Below the pieces are notes generated by a model, which was not told the origin of the DNA, made no database searches, and saw only the letters and a list, made by a program, of their open reading frames with translations. From Rhodococcus sp. PAMC28707 (lineage in GTDB: Bacteria > Actinomycetota > Actinomycetes > Mycobacteriales > Mycobacteriaceae), in assembly GCF_004795915.1 (NCBI RefSeq), contig NZ_CP039253.1:1984001-2048000 (forward strand): DNA of 64,000 nucleotides. The letters are read 5' to 3'. The translations under genes were made by a program, and so were the position numbers. Positions within the stretch are counted from its first letter, which is position 1, and each line of letters begins with the position of its first letter. Shown one piece after another: positions 8,961-16,479 of this stretch.

Positions 8961-9749
8961 TTATTTCCGTCGAAGACGCGAACGGGCAGTCTTCATCGCC
9001 TCGGCGACCACCGTATCGGCCACCACAGCGAGCTTCTTGTGTTCGTTCTGGCTGAGCGTTCGAAGTTTTTCGTACCCTTCAGTGCCGCTGCATCCGCTTC
9101 TGCTGATCAGAATACCGATTGCCTGATCGATCACCGCTCGGCTGCTGAGAGCCTTTTCGAGCTGCTCGGTGAGTTGCACGGCGCTGGCCAACGCACGTGC
9201 GTTCTGAACCGAGACGGCGGCGGGGACTGCAAAGAGTTCGCCGAGTTCTACGGAGCGGTCGTCGAACGCATCCGGCTGATGGGCGTAGACATTCATCGCT
9301 CCGAGCACACCGGCTCGGGTGATCAACGGCAGCGACAGCACACTATGAACTCCCAGATGACCGACCTGGGGCCCGAACTCTGGCCATTGAGGATCTGCGT
9401 CGAGCGAACCGGACCGAACTGTGATGCCCTCCGAGGCGGCCGTGATGCACGGGCCTTGCCCCAGCCCGTACTGAATGCCGTCGACCACTCGCACGAAGTC
9501 CGCGCTGGCGACGATCGTTGGAGGCTTGTCCGAATGGAGAAGCGTCAGCCCTGCCCCATCGGCGCCGGGGATGGCCCGCACCGCGAACTCTGCCACGTGG
9601 GACAGCGTCTCCGACAGGGTCAACGTGCTCATCGCGAGCTTACCCAGGTCTGCCAGACTCGCTCTGAAATCGTCGTCGAGCTCGTCAGGGTATGTGTGCC
9701 GTGCACGAACAGCTACCCGCTCCGGACCACCGATGTCCTCTGCGTTCAT
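8961..9749 (-). CDS. GAF and ANTAR domain-containing regulator
   Basis: A 262-residue protein with the common actinobacterial GAF-ANTAR layout. Residues about 35-185 are a GAF sensor domain (VRAIPGADGAGLTLL, GPCITAASEG, LPLITRAGVLGAMNVYA), and residues about 195-250 are ANTAR (SSRAVIDQAIGILISR, then EGYEKLRTLSQNEHKKL). It should sense a small ligand or redox state and bind nascent RNA to prevent termination. An ATG at 9749 is immediately preceded by an in-frame GTG; the choice hardly matters. Two ANTAR proteins in tandem suggest linked or antagonistic antitermination of nearby stress genes. Confidence 0.88.
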   Translation of the reverse strand: MNAEDIGGPERVAVRARHTYPDELDDDFRASLADLGKLAMSTLTLSETLSHVAEFAVRAIPGADGAGLTLLHSDKPPTIVASADFVRVVDGIQYGLGQGPCITAASEGITVRSGSLDADPQWPEFGPQVGHLGVHSVLSLPLITRAGVLGAMNVYAHQPDAFDDRSVELGELFAVPAAVSVQNARALASAVQLTEQLEKALSSRAVIDQAIGILISRSGCSGTEGYEKLRTLSQNEHKKLAVVADTVVAEAMKTARSRLRRK

Positions 9750-9910
9750 CACGCTGCTCGATTCGTTGTGGCCACACGCGGTTTCTGCACGTGCTTGCCC
9801 TCCCGAACCCTACGGCGTCTGCACCGTCGTTATGACCTCGGCCGATGTTCTGCGAGGCGAGAAGCGCTTCGTCATTGTCCGCGTACTTCTCGAGATGGCG
9901 TCGGCCACCA

Positions 9911-10921
9911 TCAGAACTCGAAGACCGCTCGCGCAGTCAAACGGCCGGCGAGCAGGTCGTCGAAACACTCGTTGACTTCGTCGAGCTTGCGAGACACCGC
10001 AGAGACCTTCGTCCGACCGGCCTCGTGCAAGGCGAATACTTCACGTAGATCTTTCCTGGTGCCGACGATCGAGCCGAGCACCGAGATACCACCGACCACA
10101 GTCTCGAAGATCGGCACCGGGAACACTCCATGAGCAGGCATCGACACACACACCAACCGCCCACCGCGACGGAGTGATCGGAAAGCTTGGTCGAATACCT
10201 CGGGAATCACTGCCAATACGATCGCGACATCGGCACCGCCGAGTGCGCGGATCGCTTCGACCGGGTCCGTCGACGACGAGTTGACGGTGTGGTCTGCCCC
10301 GAGTTCGGTCGCAAGTTCCAACTTCTCGTCTTCGATGTCGACTGCGGTGACGAATCCTCCGGCAATCTTGGCATATTGCACAGCCATGTGACCCAGGCCG
10401 CCGACGCCGAAGATCGCAACACGCTGAGCCGGCAACACCCCGCCGACTTTGACCGCTTTGTAGGTCGTTACCCCTGCGCAAGTCAATGGAGCGGCGTCGA
10501 AGGAGGAGATTCCATCTGGCACGCGGGTGACGTAACGGGCATCTGCCACTGCGTATTCGGCGTACGCCCCATCGATCGAGTACCCGCTGTTCTGCTGTTT
10601 CTCACACAGGGTCTCCCACCCGGATACGCAGTAATCGCACTCACCGCACGCCGAACCCAGCCACGCGATGGCGACGCGCTCGCCGATTCGATCCTCGGAC
10701 ACTTGTGATCCCACGGCCTCGATGAGGCCGATACCCTCGTGCCCTGGGACGAAAGGCACGGTTGGCTTGGCGGGCCAGTCACCTTTCGCAGCGTGAATGT
10801 CGGTGTGACACACTCCGCAAGTTTGAATCTTCACGAGCACCTGCTGGGGTCCCGGGATGGGGACAGGAATGTCCTGGACGACGAGGGGCGTACCGAACTC
10901 GGTAACGACAGCAGCTTTCAT
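9911..10921 (-). CDS. adhP: Zinc-dependent alcohol dehydrogenase (AdhP type)
   Basis: A 336-residue medium-chain dehydrogenase with both zinc sites. Catalytic ligands are in CGVCHTD (about residue 36) and PGHEGIGLIEAVG (about 60), and the structural zinc cysteines are in CGECDYCVSGWETLC. The Rossmann glycine motif is GVGGLGHMAVQYA. It should oxidise primary alcohols or reduce aldehydes with NAD. The start at 10921 has a good GGAGG ribosome site eight bases away. It stands alone behind a strong terminator hairpin. AdhP enzymes fit anaerobic or low-oxygen redox balancing, in line with the neighbouring phosphoketolase and stress genes. Confidence 0.93.
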   Translation of the reverse strand: MKAAVVTEFGTPLVVQDIPVPIPGPQQVLVKIQTCGVCHTDIHAAKGDWPAKPTVPFVPGHEGIGLIEAVGSQVSEDRIGERVAIAWLGSACGECDYCVSGWETLCEKQQNSGYSIDGAYAEYAVADARYVTRVPDGISSFDAAPLTCAGVTTYKAVKVGGVLPAQRVAIFGVGGLGHMAVQYAKIAGGFVTAVDIEDEKLELATELGADHTVNSSSTDPVEAIRALGGADVAIVLAVIPEVFDQAFRSLRRGGRLVCVSMPAHGVFPVPIFETVVGGISVLGSIVGTRKDLREVFALHEAGRTKVSAVSRKLDEVNECFDDLLAGRLTARAVFEF

Positions 10922-11084
10922 CCTGGGTTCCTCCGTAAATCACAAAGCAATGCCGTTCTCGACGGTCGAGCGATGCACGCTATCGATCCTCGCTGCCTCG
11001 ACAACCATGCGTGCAGGGCCAGAAGTCACCACCGCCCAGGGACAATTATCAGCGCAGCAGAATATGCCGATACACGAAAGGAAG

Positions 11085-11115
11085 CCCCTGAACTGCGCAT
11101 TTCGCAGTTCAGGGG
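11085..11115. terminator. Strong hairpin between the transporter and alcohol dehydrogenase genes
   Basis: A perfect 13-bp inverted repeat (CCCCTGAACTGCG and its complement) closes a five-base loop CATTT. It lies 85 bases past the minus-strand transporter stop and 164 bases before the adhP start. It probably ends transcription from the transporter gene and insulates adhP. It lacks a long T-run, as is common in high-GC actinomycetes. Confidence 0.75.
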
Positions 11116-11199
11116 GCCGCTCGAGTTAGTTTCATACAGAAGACTGGACGGCTGATGGCCGGTGCGTCGAACGGTAGCGTTGCCTAGCCCTATCGCAGG

Positions 11200-12546
11200 T
11201 CAGGTCATGCTCACTTCCTTCGTCTCGGAGAGCGCTTTCGTGCAGGCGAGGCTGAGTACCGACAAGAGCGCCAGCATGACACCGATAGCAATACTTCCGA
11301 ATTGTGCCGCGAGAGGGGCGGCGAGCAACGGCGGGATTGCGCCGCCGAGAACACCGGCGAGGTTGTATCCCAGTCCGGCACCTGTGTAGCGGAATCGAGT
11401 CTGGAACAGTTCCGGAAGAAGGGCACCGGTTGGCCCATAGGCGATACCGAAGATCGTCAGCGTCACACACATGGCCACGACATACGCAATCGGGCTCCCC
11501 GTGTCGAGCAAGGGAAATAGAACGAGCGACCAAGGAATTGCCGCTGCACAAGAGGTCATGATCACTCTGCGGCGTCCGACTCGGTCGGAATACGTTGCAG
11601 ATAGTGCGATCGCGATACCGAAGACCACGGCGCCTACCAAGCCTGTCCACAACACGAAGGGGCGATCGAAGCCGAGGGTCTTTGTGCCGTAACTGGTCAG
11701 ATATGCGGTGCCCATGTAGAAGAGCGAGAACAGTGAAGCCAGCGCTCCGGCGGCAAGCAGAATCTCCTTCTTCTGTACGTGCCAGGCTTCGAAGATCGGA
11801 AGGGTGGTAGCACGATCAGGAGTTCGAACTTCCGCTTCTTGGTTCGCACGGAAAACCGGTGTTTCTTCGATGGCCAGTCGCATGTACAACCCGATCAGCA
11901 CGAGAACTGCACTGAGAAGGAACGGTATACGCCAACCGAAGTCGAGGAAGACTGCGTTGGTGTCACCGAATACAGCCCCCGTTACGAGGAATGTCGCGCT
12001 CGAAAGAATGAATGCCGCTGACGGGCCCAGCTGCGGGAACATGGCGTAGAAGCCGCGCTTTTTCGGTGGTGCATATTCGGCAGTGAGAAGAGTTGCGCCC
12101 GCCCATTCTCCACCTACAGCGAATCCCTGCCCGAATCGCAACAGAACGAGAATTATCGGAGCCGCTATTCCGATGGTGTCAGCGCTGGGTAGCAACCCGA
12201 TTACAAAAGTGGATATGCCCATCAGAAGCAGCGTCGAGATCAGCGTCTTCTTTCGGCCGATACGGTCGCCGAAGTGTCCGAAGACCACAGCTCCGACAGG
12301 CCTCGCGATGAAAGCGACCGCAAAGGTGGCGAAGGATGCGACGGTCCCCGCAGTGGCACCCAATGCTGGGAAGAAGACTGTCGGAAATACCAGTGCGGCA
12401 GCAGTTCCATAAATGAAGAAGTCATAGAACTCGATTGTGGTTCCTATGCCGCTGGCGATCGCCACCTTCCGAACACTTGTGGTGGGTGCGGCGGAACGGG
12501 TCGTCGGCCTGCGGTCGACCGCATCATCCGGTGTAATTGAGGGCAT
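11200..12546 (-). CDS. MFS transporter, metabolite:H+ symporter (MHS) family
   Basis: A 448-residue, 12-helix major facilitator of the ProP/ShiA-like MHS group. The MHS signatures are GTTIEFYDFFIYG in helix 1, the loop-2 motif GHFGDRIGRKKTL, and LLRFGQGFAVGGEWAGA in helix 4. The second half repeats the loop as DRVGRRRVIM. Members import organic acids or compatible solutes with protons, such as shikimate, dicarboxylates or betaine; the substrate cannot be read. The ATG at 12546 has GGAGAA upstream. It is monocistronic, bracketed by hairpins on both sides. Confidence 0.92.
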   Translation of the reverse strand: MPSITPDDAVDRRPTTRSAAPTTSVRKVAIASGIGTTIEFYDFFIYGTAAALVFPTVFFPALGATAGTVASFATFAVAFIARPVGAVVFGHFGDRIGRKKTLISTLLLMGISTFVIGLLPSADTIGIAAPIILVLLRFGQGFAVGGEWAGATLLTAEYAPPKKRGFYAMFPQLGPSAAFILSSATFLVTGAVFGDTNAVFLDFGWRIPFLLSAVLVLIGLYMRLAIEETPVFRANQEAEVRTPDRATTLPIFEAWHVQKKEILLAAGALASLFSLFYMGTAYLTSYGTKTLGFDRPFVLWTGLVGAVVFGIAIALSATYSDRVGRRRVIMTSCAAAIPWSLVLFPLLDTGSPIAYVVAMCVTLTIFGIAYGPTGALLPELFQTRFRYTGAGLGYNLAGVLGGAIPPLLAAPLAAQFGSIAIGVMLALLSVLSLACTKALSETKEVSMT

Positions 12547-12622
12547 TCATTCTCCAGAGGCATCGTCAGGAAGTGTGATGTGAATCTGAAGAAAAAGCCT
12601 ATGTGACCCGCGTCATAAGCAC

Positions 12623-12642
12623 CCACCCCTGAAAAGGGGTGG
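12623..12642 (-). terminator. Hairpin terminator after the ATL gene
   Basis: An eight-base perfect stem (CCACCCCT with AGGGGTGG) around a GAAA tetraloop, ten bases past the end of the alkyltransferase-like gene and 77 bases before the transporter start. It probably ends the DUF488-ATL transcript. No strong T-run follows. Confidence 0.65.
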
Positions 12643-12651
12643 AAGATCCGC

Positions 12652-12933
12652 CTACTTCGTTCCGACCTTGGCCATATCCACGCGGTTGCCACGGAACGGA
12701 ACACCTTCCGCTTCGAGCAATGCGCGCGCTGCTCCGCCATGGCACGTCGCAGGCGCACCGTCGGCGTGAACCACCCGCCACCACGGCACACCGTCGTCGA
12801 GCAGTCCGACGGCCCGGCCCACCTGCCGGGGACCTATGCCCAGTGCGCGACCGATCTCACCGTAGGCGGCGACGTGACCCGCCGGAATCCTCACCACCAC
12901 GGCTCGAACTTCCGACACCAGGTCGATGGTCAT
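12652..12933 (-). CDS. Alkyltransferase-like (ATL) DNA-binding protein
   Basis: A 93-residue homologue of the DNA-binding half of O6-alkylguanine-DNA alkyltransferase. The active-site PCHR of the true enzyme is PWWRV here (VPWWRVVHADG), so the alkyl-accepting Cys is replaced by Trp. This is the hallmark of ATL proteins, which bind O6-alkylguanine without repairing it and flag it for nucleotide excision repair. The helix-turn-helix (AAYGEIGRALGIGPRQVGRAV) is intact. The ATG at 12933 overlaps the stop of the DUF488 gene by four bases (ATGA), so the pair is co-translated. A UvrA paralogue occurs elsewhere in the window. Confidence 0.88.
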   Translation of the reverse strand: MTIDLVSEVRAVVVRIPAGHVAAYGEIGRALGIGPRQVGRAVGLLDDGVPWWRVVHADGAPATCHGGAARALLEAEGVPFRGNRVDMAKVGTK

Positions 12934-13490
12934 GCCTCTGCTGACTCTGGATAAGTGATCGTTTCGCCTTGTACGTGCGCGAACTCTGTCATCGATGCGA
13001 GGCGGGTCGATGAAATCGACATAATGTCGAAAACCTCCGCCCCTGCAACGATGAGCGCATCCGTTATCAACCGTCGATGACAACGCCATGGCACGGCCTC
13101 GCTGCACATGATCGCCGGGATCGACTCGTGCGCGACCCGTAGCAGCTCAGCGAGCCCGGAACGGAATTCCGCGGTCTCCATGTAGTCCGCATAGTCGCGG
13201 AATGCCTTGACCCGCCACCCTCCGTTCGGGCTCGGCACATCAACCGGTGTATATCTACGACCGCCGATATCCCGGATCCACCGGTACCCGATTTCGGCCG
13301 GCAGCGCATCCTCGATCGCGTCCTGGTTCCACTGCGGATACTTTCGCGACCCTGGAAACGAACGCACATCGACCAGCTCGGTCACCTCGTTCGCACGCAG
13401 CATCTCGAACACTTCATCAGCAGTGCGAGTGGAGTGTCCGATAGTGAATACCCGAGGCACGGCGCGTTTGCTTTCCTGGCCCTTCGTCAT
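12930..13490 (-). CDS. DUF488 domain protein
   Basis: A 186-residue DUF488 protein. Typical blocks are FTIGHSTRTADEVFEML near the start, VTELVDVRSFPGSRK, and the near-invariant CSEAVPWRCHRRLI toward the end, with paired Cys and His residues that could bind metal or act catalytically. The molecular role of DUF488 is not settled. I chose the ATG at 13490, since the 11 extra upstream residues show no similarity. It is coupled by ATGA overlap to the alkyltransferase-like gene, suggesting a role in nucleic-acid damage handling. Confidence 0.82.
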   Translation of the reverse strand: MTKGQESKRAVPRVFTIGHSTRTADEVFEMLRANEVTELVDVRSFPGSRKYPQWNQDAIEDALPAEIGYRWIRDIGGRRYTPVDVPSPNGGWRVKAFRDYADYMETAEFRSGLAELLRVAHESIPAIMCSEAVPWRCHRRLITDALIVAGAEVFDIMSISSTRLASMTEFAHVQGETITYPESAEA

Positions 13491-13713
13491 CGAATCCAGA
13501 TTACTCGATCGACTCCAGGCCACTCATCTCATGCATCTGGACAATGTCGCCGGCCCCATTCTGCTTTGATCTCGACGACCACTCCAACGGTCACACTTTC
13601 AGCAGAAGGCAGAGGCACAAAGACCCTGAACTTCAGATGGCTCGAACAGCAGACTGATACCGGTGACCACACAAGGCCACCTCTCGCCCACCCGGAACGG
13701 AAATATACCAATC

Positions 13714-14013
13714 ATGACCGAAAAGAATCAGGCCGACACGACTGTTACCGAATCTCCCTCTCCGGCAGACACCTTGCAGGTTCGGGGGGTTGAAATCACT
13801 GCGGCGGTGAAGAAACTGCTTCACGGTGGCAACGTCCGAAAAATTGCGGTGAAAAGTAATCAGGACCAGAGCATCATCGAGATTCCAGTCACGGCCGGCG
13901 TCGCTGTCGCCATCGTCGCACCGGTTCTCGTAGCAGTTGCTGCCATCGCTGCCGTGGTGAAGGACTGCACAATCGAGGTTCACCGCGTCGACGAAGCTGC
14001 TCTGATCGCATGA
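13714..14013 (+). CDS. DUF4342 domain small protein
   Basis: A 99-residue protein with a DUF4342-type layout: a helix ending in VKKLLHGGNVRKIAVK, a short acidic strand, the signature IEIPVTAGVAVAIVAPVL forming a hydrophobic segment, and a basic/acidic tail. It is probably a small membrane-associated protein; its function is unknown. I used the ATG at 13714; a GTG 51 bases upstream is possible. It stands alone between a minus-strand DUF488 gene and a minus-strand SDR gene. The upstream 220 bases hold no other gene I can see. Confidence 0.7.
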   Translation: MTEKNQADTTVTESPSPADTLQVRGVEITAAVKKLLHGGNVRKIAVKSNQDQSIIEIPVTAGVAVAIVAPVLVAVAAIAAVVKDCTIEVHRVDEAALIA

Positions 14014-14146
14014 CAGCGATCCGAGAACCGCTCAGAAGGACGGGAGCCCAAGTGGTTGCTGGTATCGATCGTGACTCTCTCACATCTGAGCAATCTGTAA
14101 CTGCATGAGTCTCGCTGCGACTGAACCGCATTCACAGTCCGAGTGA

Positions 14147-14941
14147 TCAGTCAGGTTGCATGCGGCGATCCTCGGCAATTGCGTGATGGCTGGTCATGCC
14201 ACCGTCGACGACAAGTGTCTGTCCGGTGATGTAGCGGGACTCGTCCGAGGCCAGGAACAACATGGCGGCGGCAATGTCCTCGGGTTCACCGATGAACGGC
14301 AGGGCGTTGTGTGACCGGATCTTGTCGATGGCCTCAGCGGAAAGATTGTTCTGCAAGGCCGGGGTCATCACCGCGCCGGGGGCGATCGCATTACAACGCA
14401 CTTTTTGCGCTCCGTACTCGGTGGCGACGTACTGGGTCATGCGAATGACCGCAGCCTTGGCGGTGCCGTAAGCCACTTGCACGTAGTCCCCAGCCAAGCC
14501 CCCGACGGAGGCAGTGTTGATGATCGAGCCGCCGCCGGCATCGATCAGGTGCGGCAGAGCAAGCCGGCAGCCGAGGAGCGCACTACGCACGTTCAACTGC
14601 ATCGTGCGGTCGAACTCTTCCAAGTCCAACCGGAGCACGTCCAGATCCTTGCGCGGGTTACTACCGCCCACGTGATTGCACATGACGTCCAAGCGACCGA
14701 ATTCCTGTACCGAGGCATTTACCAGGTCAGCGAGGGACTCCTCGTCCATCACGTCGACGGCGATTCCGATCGCGCGCCCGCCGGCTTCCTGTATCCGGGC
14801 AGCAGCATCGCTGGCCTGCTGCTGGTCCAAATCGGCGATTGTGACGGCCGCACCCTCGGCTGCGAACATTTGCGCGGCCGCCATACCGATGCCGCTTGCC
14901 CCGCCGGTAATTATCGCTGCCTTGCCCTGGAGTCTTCCCAT
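14147..14941 (-). CDS. SDR family oxidoreductase (classical, 3-oxoacyl-reductase-like)
   Basis: A 264-residue classical short-chain dehydrogenase. It has the cofactor loop TGGASGIG (residues 12-19), an acidic residue (ADLDQQQ) favouring NAD, an NNAG-like CNHVGG, the catalytic Ser in NTASVGG, and the YxxxK motif as AYGTAKAAV. The C-terminal FLASDESRYITGQTLVVDGG is typical of cyclohexanol- and steroid-type SDRs. The substrate is unknown. It is monocistronic; about 240 bases separate it from the divergent DUF6611-type gene, and I see no recognisable operator in that gap. Confidence 0.88.
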   Translation of the reverse strand: MGRLQGKAAIITGGASGIGMAAAQMFAAEGAAVTIADLDQQQASDAAARIQEAGGRAIGIAVDVMDEESLADLVNASVQEFGRLDVMCNHVGGSNPRKDLDVLRLDLEEFDRTMQLNVRSALLGCRLALPHLIDAGGGSIINTASVGGLAGDYVQVAYGTAKAAVIRMTQYVATEYGAQKVRCNAIAPGAVMTPALQNNLSAEAIDKIRSHNALPFIGEPEDIAAAMLFLASDESRYITGQTLVVDGGMTSHHAIAEDRRMQPD

Positions 14942-15179
14942 AACGCTGCCTGCTTTCGACTAGTTTCCGAAGGTCAACTGTCGTCAATTGTCTCTGCAGC
15001 ATACGACCGTCCGGCTACCTCCCGGGGCTGATAGAGCAGTCATCTCCAGCTTGATGCCGACCACATGCGGAGTTGCCATCTGCACTGCGTGTCAACGGAT
15101 CATCAAGATCTTCAGCATGGGCATACAAGTCTCGTATCTTTCCGCCCAACGGTCCCACGGCGGTCGTAAACCTGACCCC

Positions 15180-15767
15180 ATGGATGAAGAACCCGTCACG
15201 CGAGGGTCGGCAGCGGGTAACCCCCACCGCCACCCCGCTGCGACTCCGTCGGCAACACCCAGTGCCGCACGTCGCCTCTGGCGCCACCTTCTCGACGGCG
15301 AAAGAGTCTGGGGCTCGGTAGACACCTGGCACGCCCGCCACGGCATGACCCGCCACCGGCTCGTCGTTTTTCCTCCGGGCACCAACCTTGCCGAGCGTAG
15401 ACGTCTGCGCGTATGGCGAGGGTGGCCCTTGTGGGGCGCGATGTTGTGGATCGTCAGCGAGGTGGTGCTGAGCAATCAGCTCGCTCCGATTCAGGCAGTC
15501 GCCGCGTCGACGACCGTCTACGTGCTCAGCGGGTACTGCGCATTCGTGATGGCAGGCACCCCGCGAACGCACATTCGGATAGAGGTAGCGATCACGATGA
15601 CCGATCTACCCGACCGCGACTCCCTCGCTCGCCGCGAGAACATCGGCCAACACGCGAATCTCCTCGTCGACGCCGACAACCGTTTTGCAACACAACAGAT
15701 CACCGCAGCCGAGCACGAAATGATCTGGAGCGAGGTCTACCGGCAACTGCCGGCAGGCAAGTACTGA
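15180..15767 (+). CDS. Small integral membrane protein, DUF6611-like
   Basis: A 195-residue protein with a low-complexity Thr/Ala/Pro-rich front of about 40 residues, then RRLWRHLLDGERVWGSVDTW, a segment resembling actinobacterial DUF6611 proteins. Two membrane helices follow (around GAMLWIVSEVVLS and TTVYVLSGYCAFVMAG), then a soluble tail ending ITAAEHEMIWSEVYRQLP. The function is unknown. I chose the ATG at 15180; the open frame further upstream is unlikely to be coding. A 6-bp hairpin lies just past the stop. Confidence 0.65.
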   Translation: MDEEPVTRGSAAGNPHRHPAATPSATPSAARRLWRHLLDGERVWGSVDTWHARHGMTRHRLVVFPPGTNLAERRRLRVWRGWPLWGAMLWIVSEVVLSNQLAPIQAVAASTTVYVLSGYCAFVMAGTPRTHIRIEVAITMTDLPDRDSLARRENIGQHANLLVDADNRFATQQITAAEHEMIWSEVYRQLPAGKY

Positions 15768-15777
15768 ACGTTCGATG

Positions 15778-15792
15778 CGAGCGAAACGCTCG
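15778..15792 (+). terminator. Short hairpin after the DUF6611-like gene
   Basis: A perfect CGAGCG/CGCTCG stem with an AAA loop starts 10 bases past the stop codon. There is no T-run, so termination strength is uncertain; it also lies 24 bases before the TetR start. Confidence 0.4.
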
Positions 15793-15815
15793 TCCGCAGA
15801 TGCGACAATTGGCGA

Positions 15816-16415
15816 ATGTCTCAGGAGCGTCAGCGCGGGCCCGGTAGACCTCGGGATGCGGACATGGAGGTTCGCGTCTACGACGCGGTACTCGAGGTGT
15901 ATTGGGAAACCAGTTGGCGCGGATTCACTTTCGACGCGGTTGCACGCAAGGCGAAAGTCGGTCGGGCGGCGTTGTATCGGCGTTGGGACAGCAAGGAAGA
16001 CCTGTTGGTACAGGCGCTCGAGGCCCGATCTCCATTGTCGACGCCGATCGATACCGGCACGGTTCGCGATGACCTCATCGAACTTTCCGAGCAACTCACC
16101 CACGGTTACGCCGAACTGTCCGGACTGGTATCGCTACGGGTGACTCTCGATGCGATGGTCAACCCCGACCTTCTGTCGCATCTCACCGACACACTCAACC
16201 AGAGCCGCTTCGTCACCACGAGGCAGATCGTTCAGCGCGCAGTGATGCGAGGCGAGTTGCCGAGCGAGACTTCGACGACGCTACTGCTCGAACTCGTGAC
16301 CGGTGCAGTGCTCACACGCGCGCTGTTCGCGCAGGCACGTGCGGATGCGGGAATGCCGGATTCGCTTCGACATTCGACACTGATCGTCGATACCGTGCTG
16401 CGCTCGCTGATCTAG
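15816..16415 (+). CDS. TetR/AcrR family transcriptional regulator
   Basis: A 199-residue TetR-type repressor. The N-terminal helix-turn-helix spans about residues 38-57 (TFDAVARKAKVGRAALYRRW), with the usual SKEDLLVQAL after it. The C-terminal helical domain (with VSLRVTLDAMVNPDL) binds an unknown effector. A perfect palindrome lies 32 bases past its stop and 17 bases before the next gene, so it most likely represses the thiolase-like/crotonase/acyl-CoA dehydrogenase operon. The presumed inducer would be an acyl-CoA or its precursor. Confidence 0.9.
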   Translation: MSQERQRGPGRPRDADMEVRVYDAVLEVYWETSWRGFTFDAVARKAKVGRAALYRRWDSKEDLLVQALEARSPLSTPIDTGTVRDDLIELSEQLTHGYAELSGLVSLRVTLDAMVNPDLLSHLTDTLNQSRFVTTRQIVQRAVMRGELPSETSTTLLLELVTGAVLTRALFAQARADAGMPDSLRHSTLIVDTVLRSLI

Positions 16416-16446
16416 CCGAACTTCCCGCTCCACCCACCCAGCATTG

Positions 16447-16463
16447 CAGACAATTATTGTCTG
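16447..16463. promoter_or_regulatory. Probable TetR operator upstream of the thiolase-like operon
   Basis: A perfect inverted repeat, CAGACAAT-T-ATTGTCTG, lies between the TetR gene and the first gene of the operon it precedes. The 17-base size and location, with its end 17 bases from the ATG, are typical of a TetR operator overlapping the core promoter. I did not see a second copy of this sequence in the window. Confidence 0.75.
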
Positions 16464-16479
16464 TATTAGCGTGGCGCCT

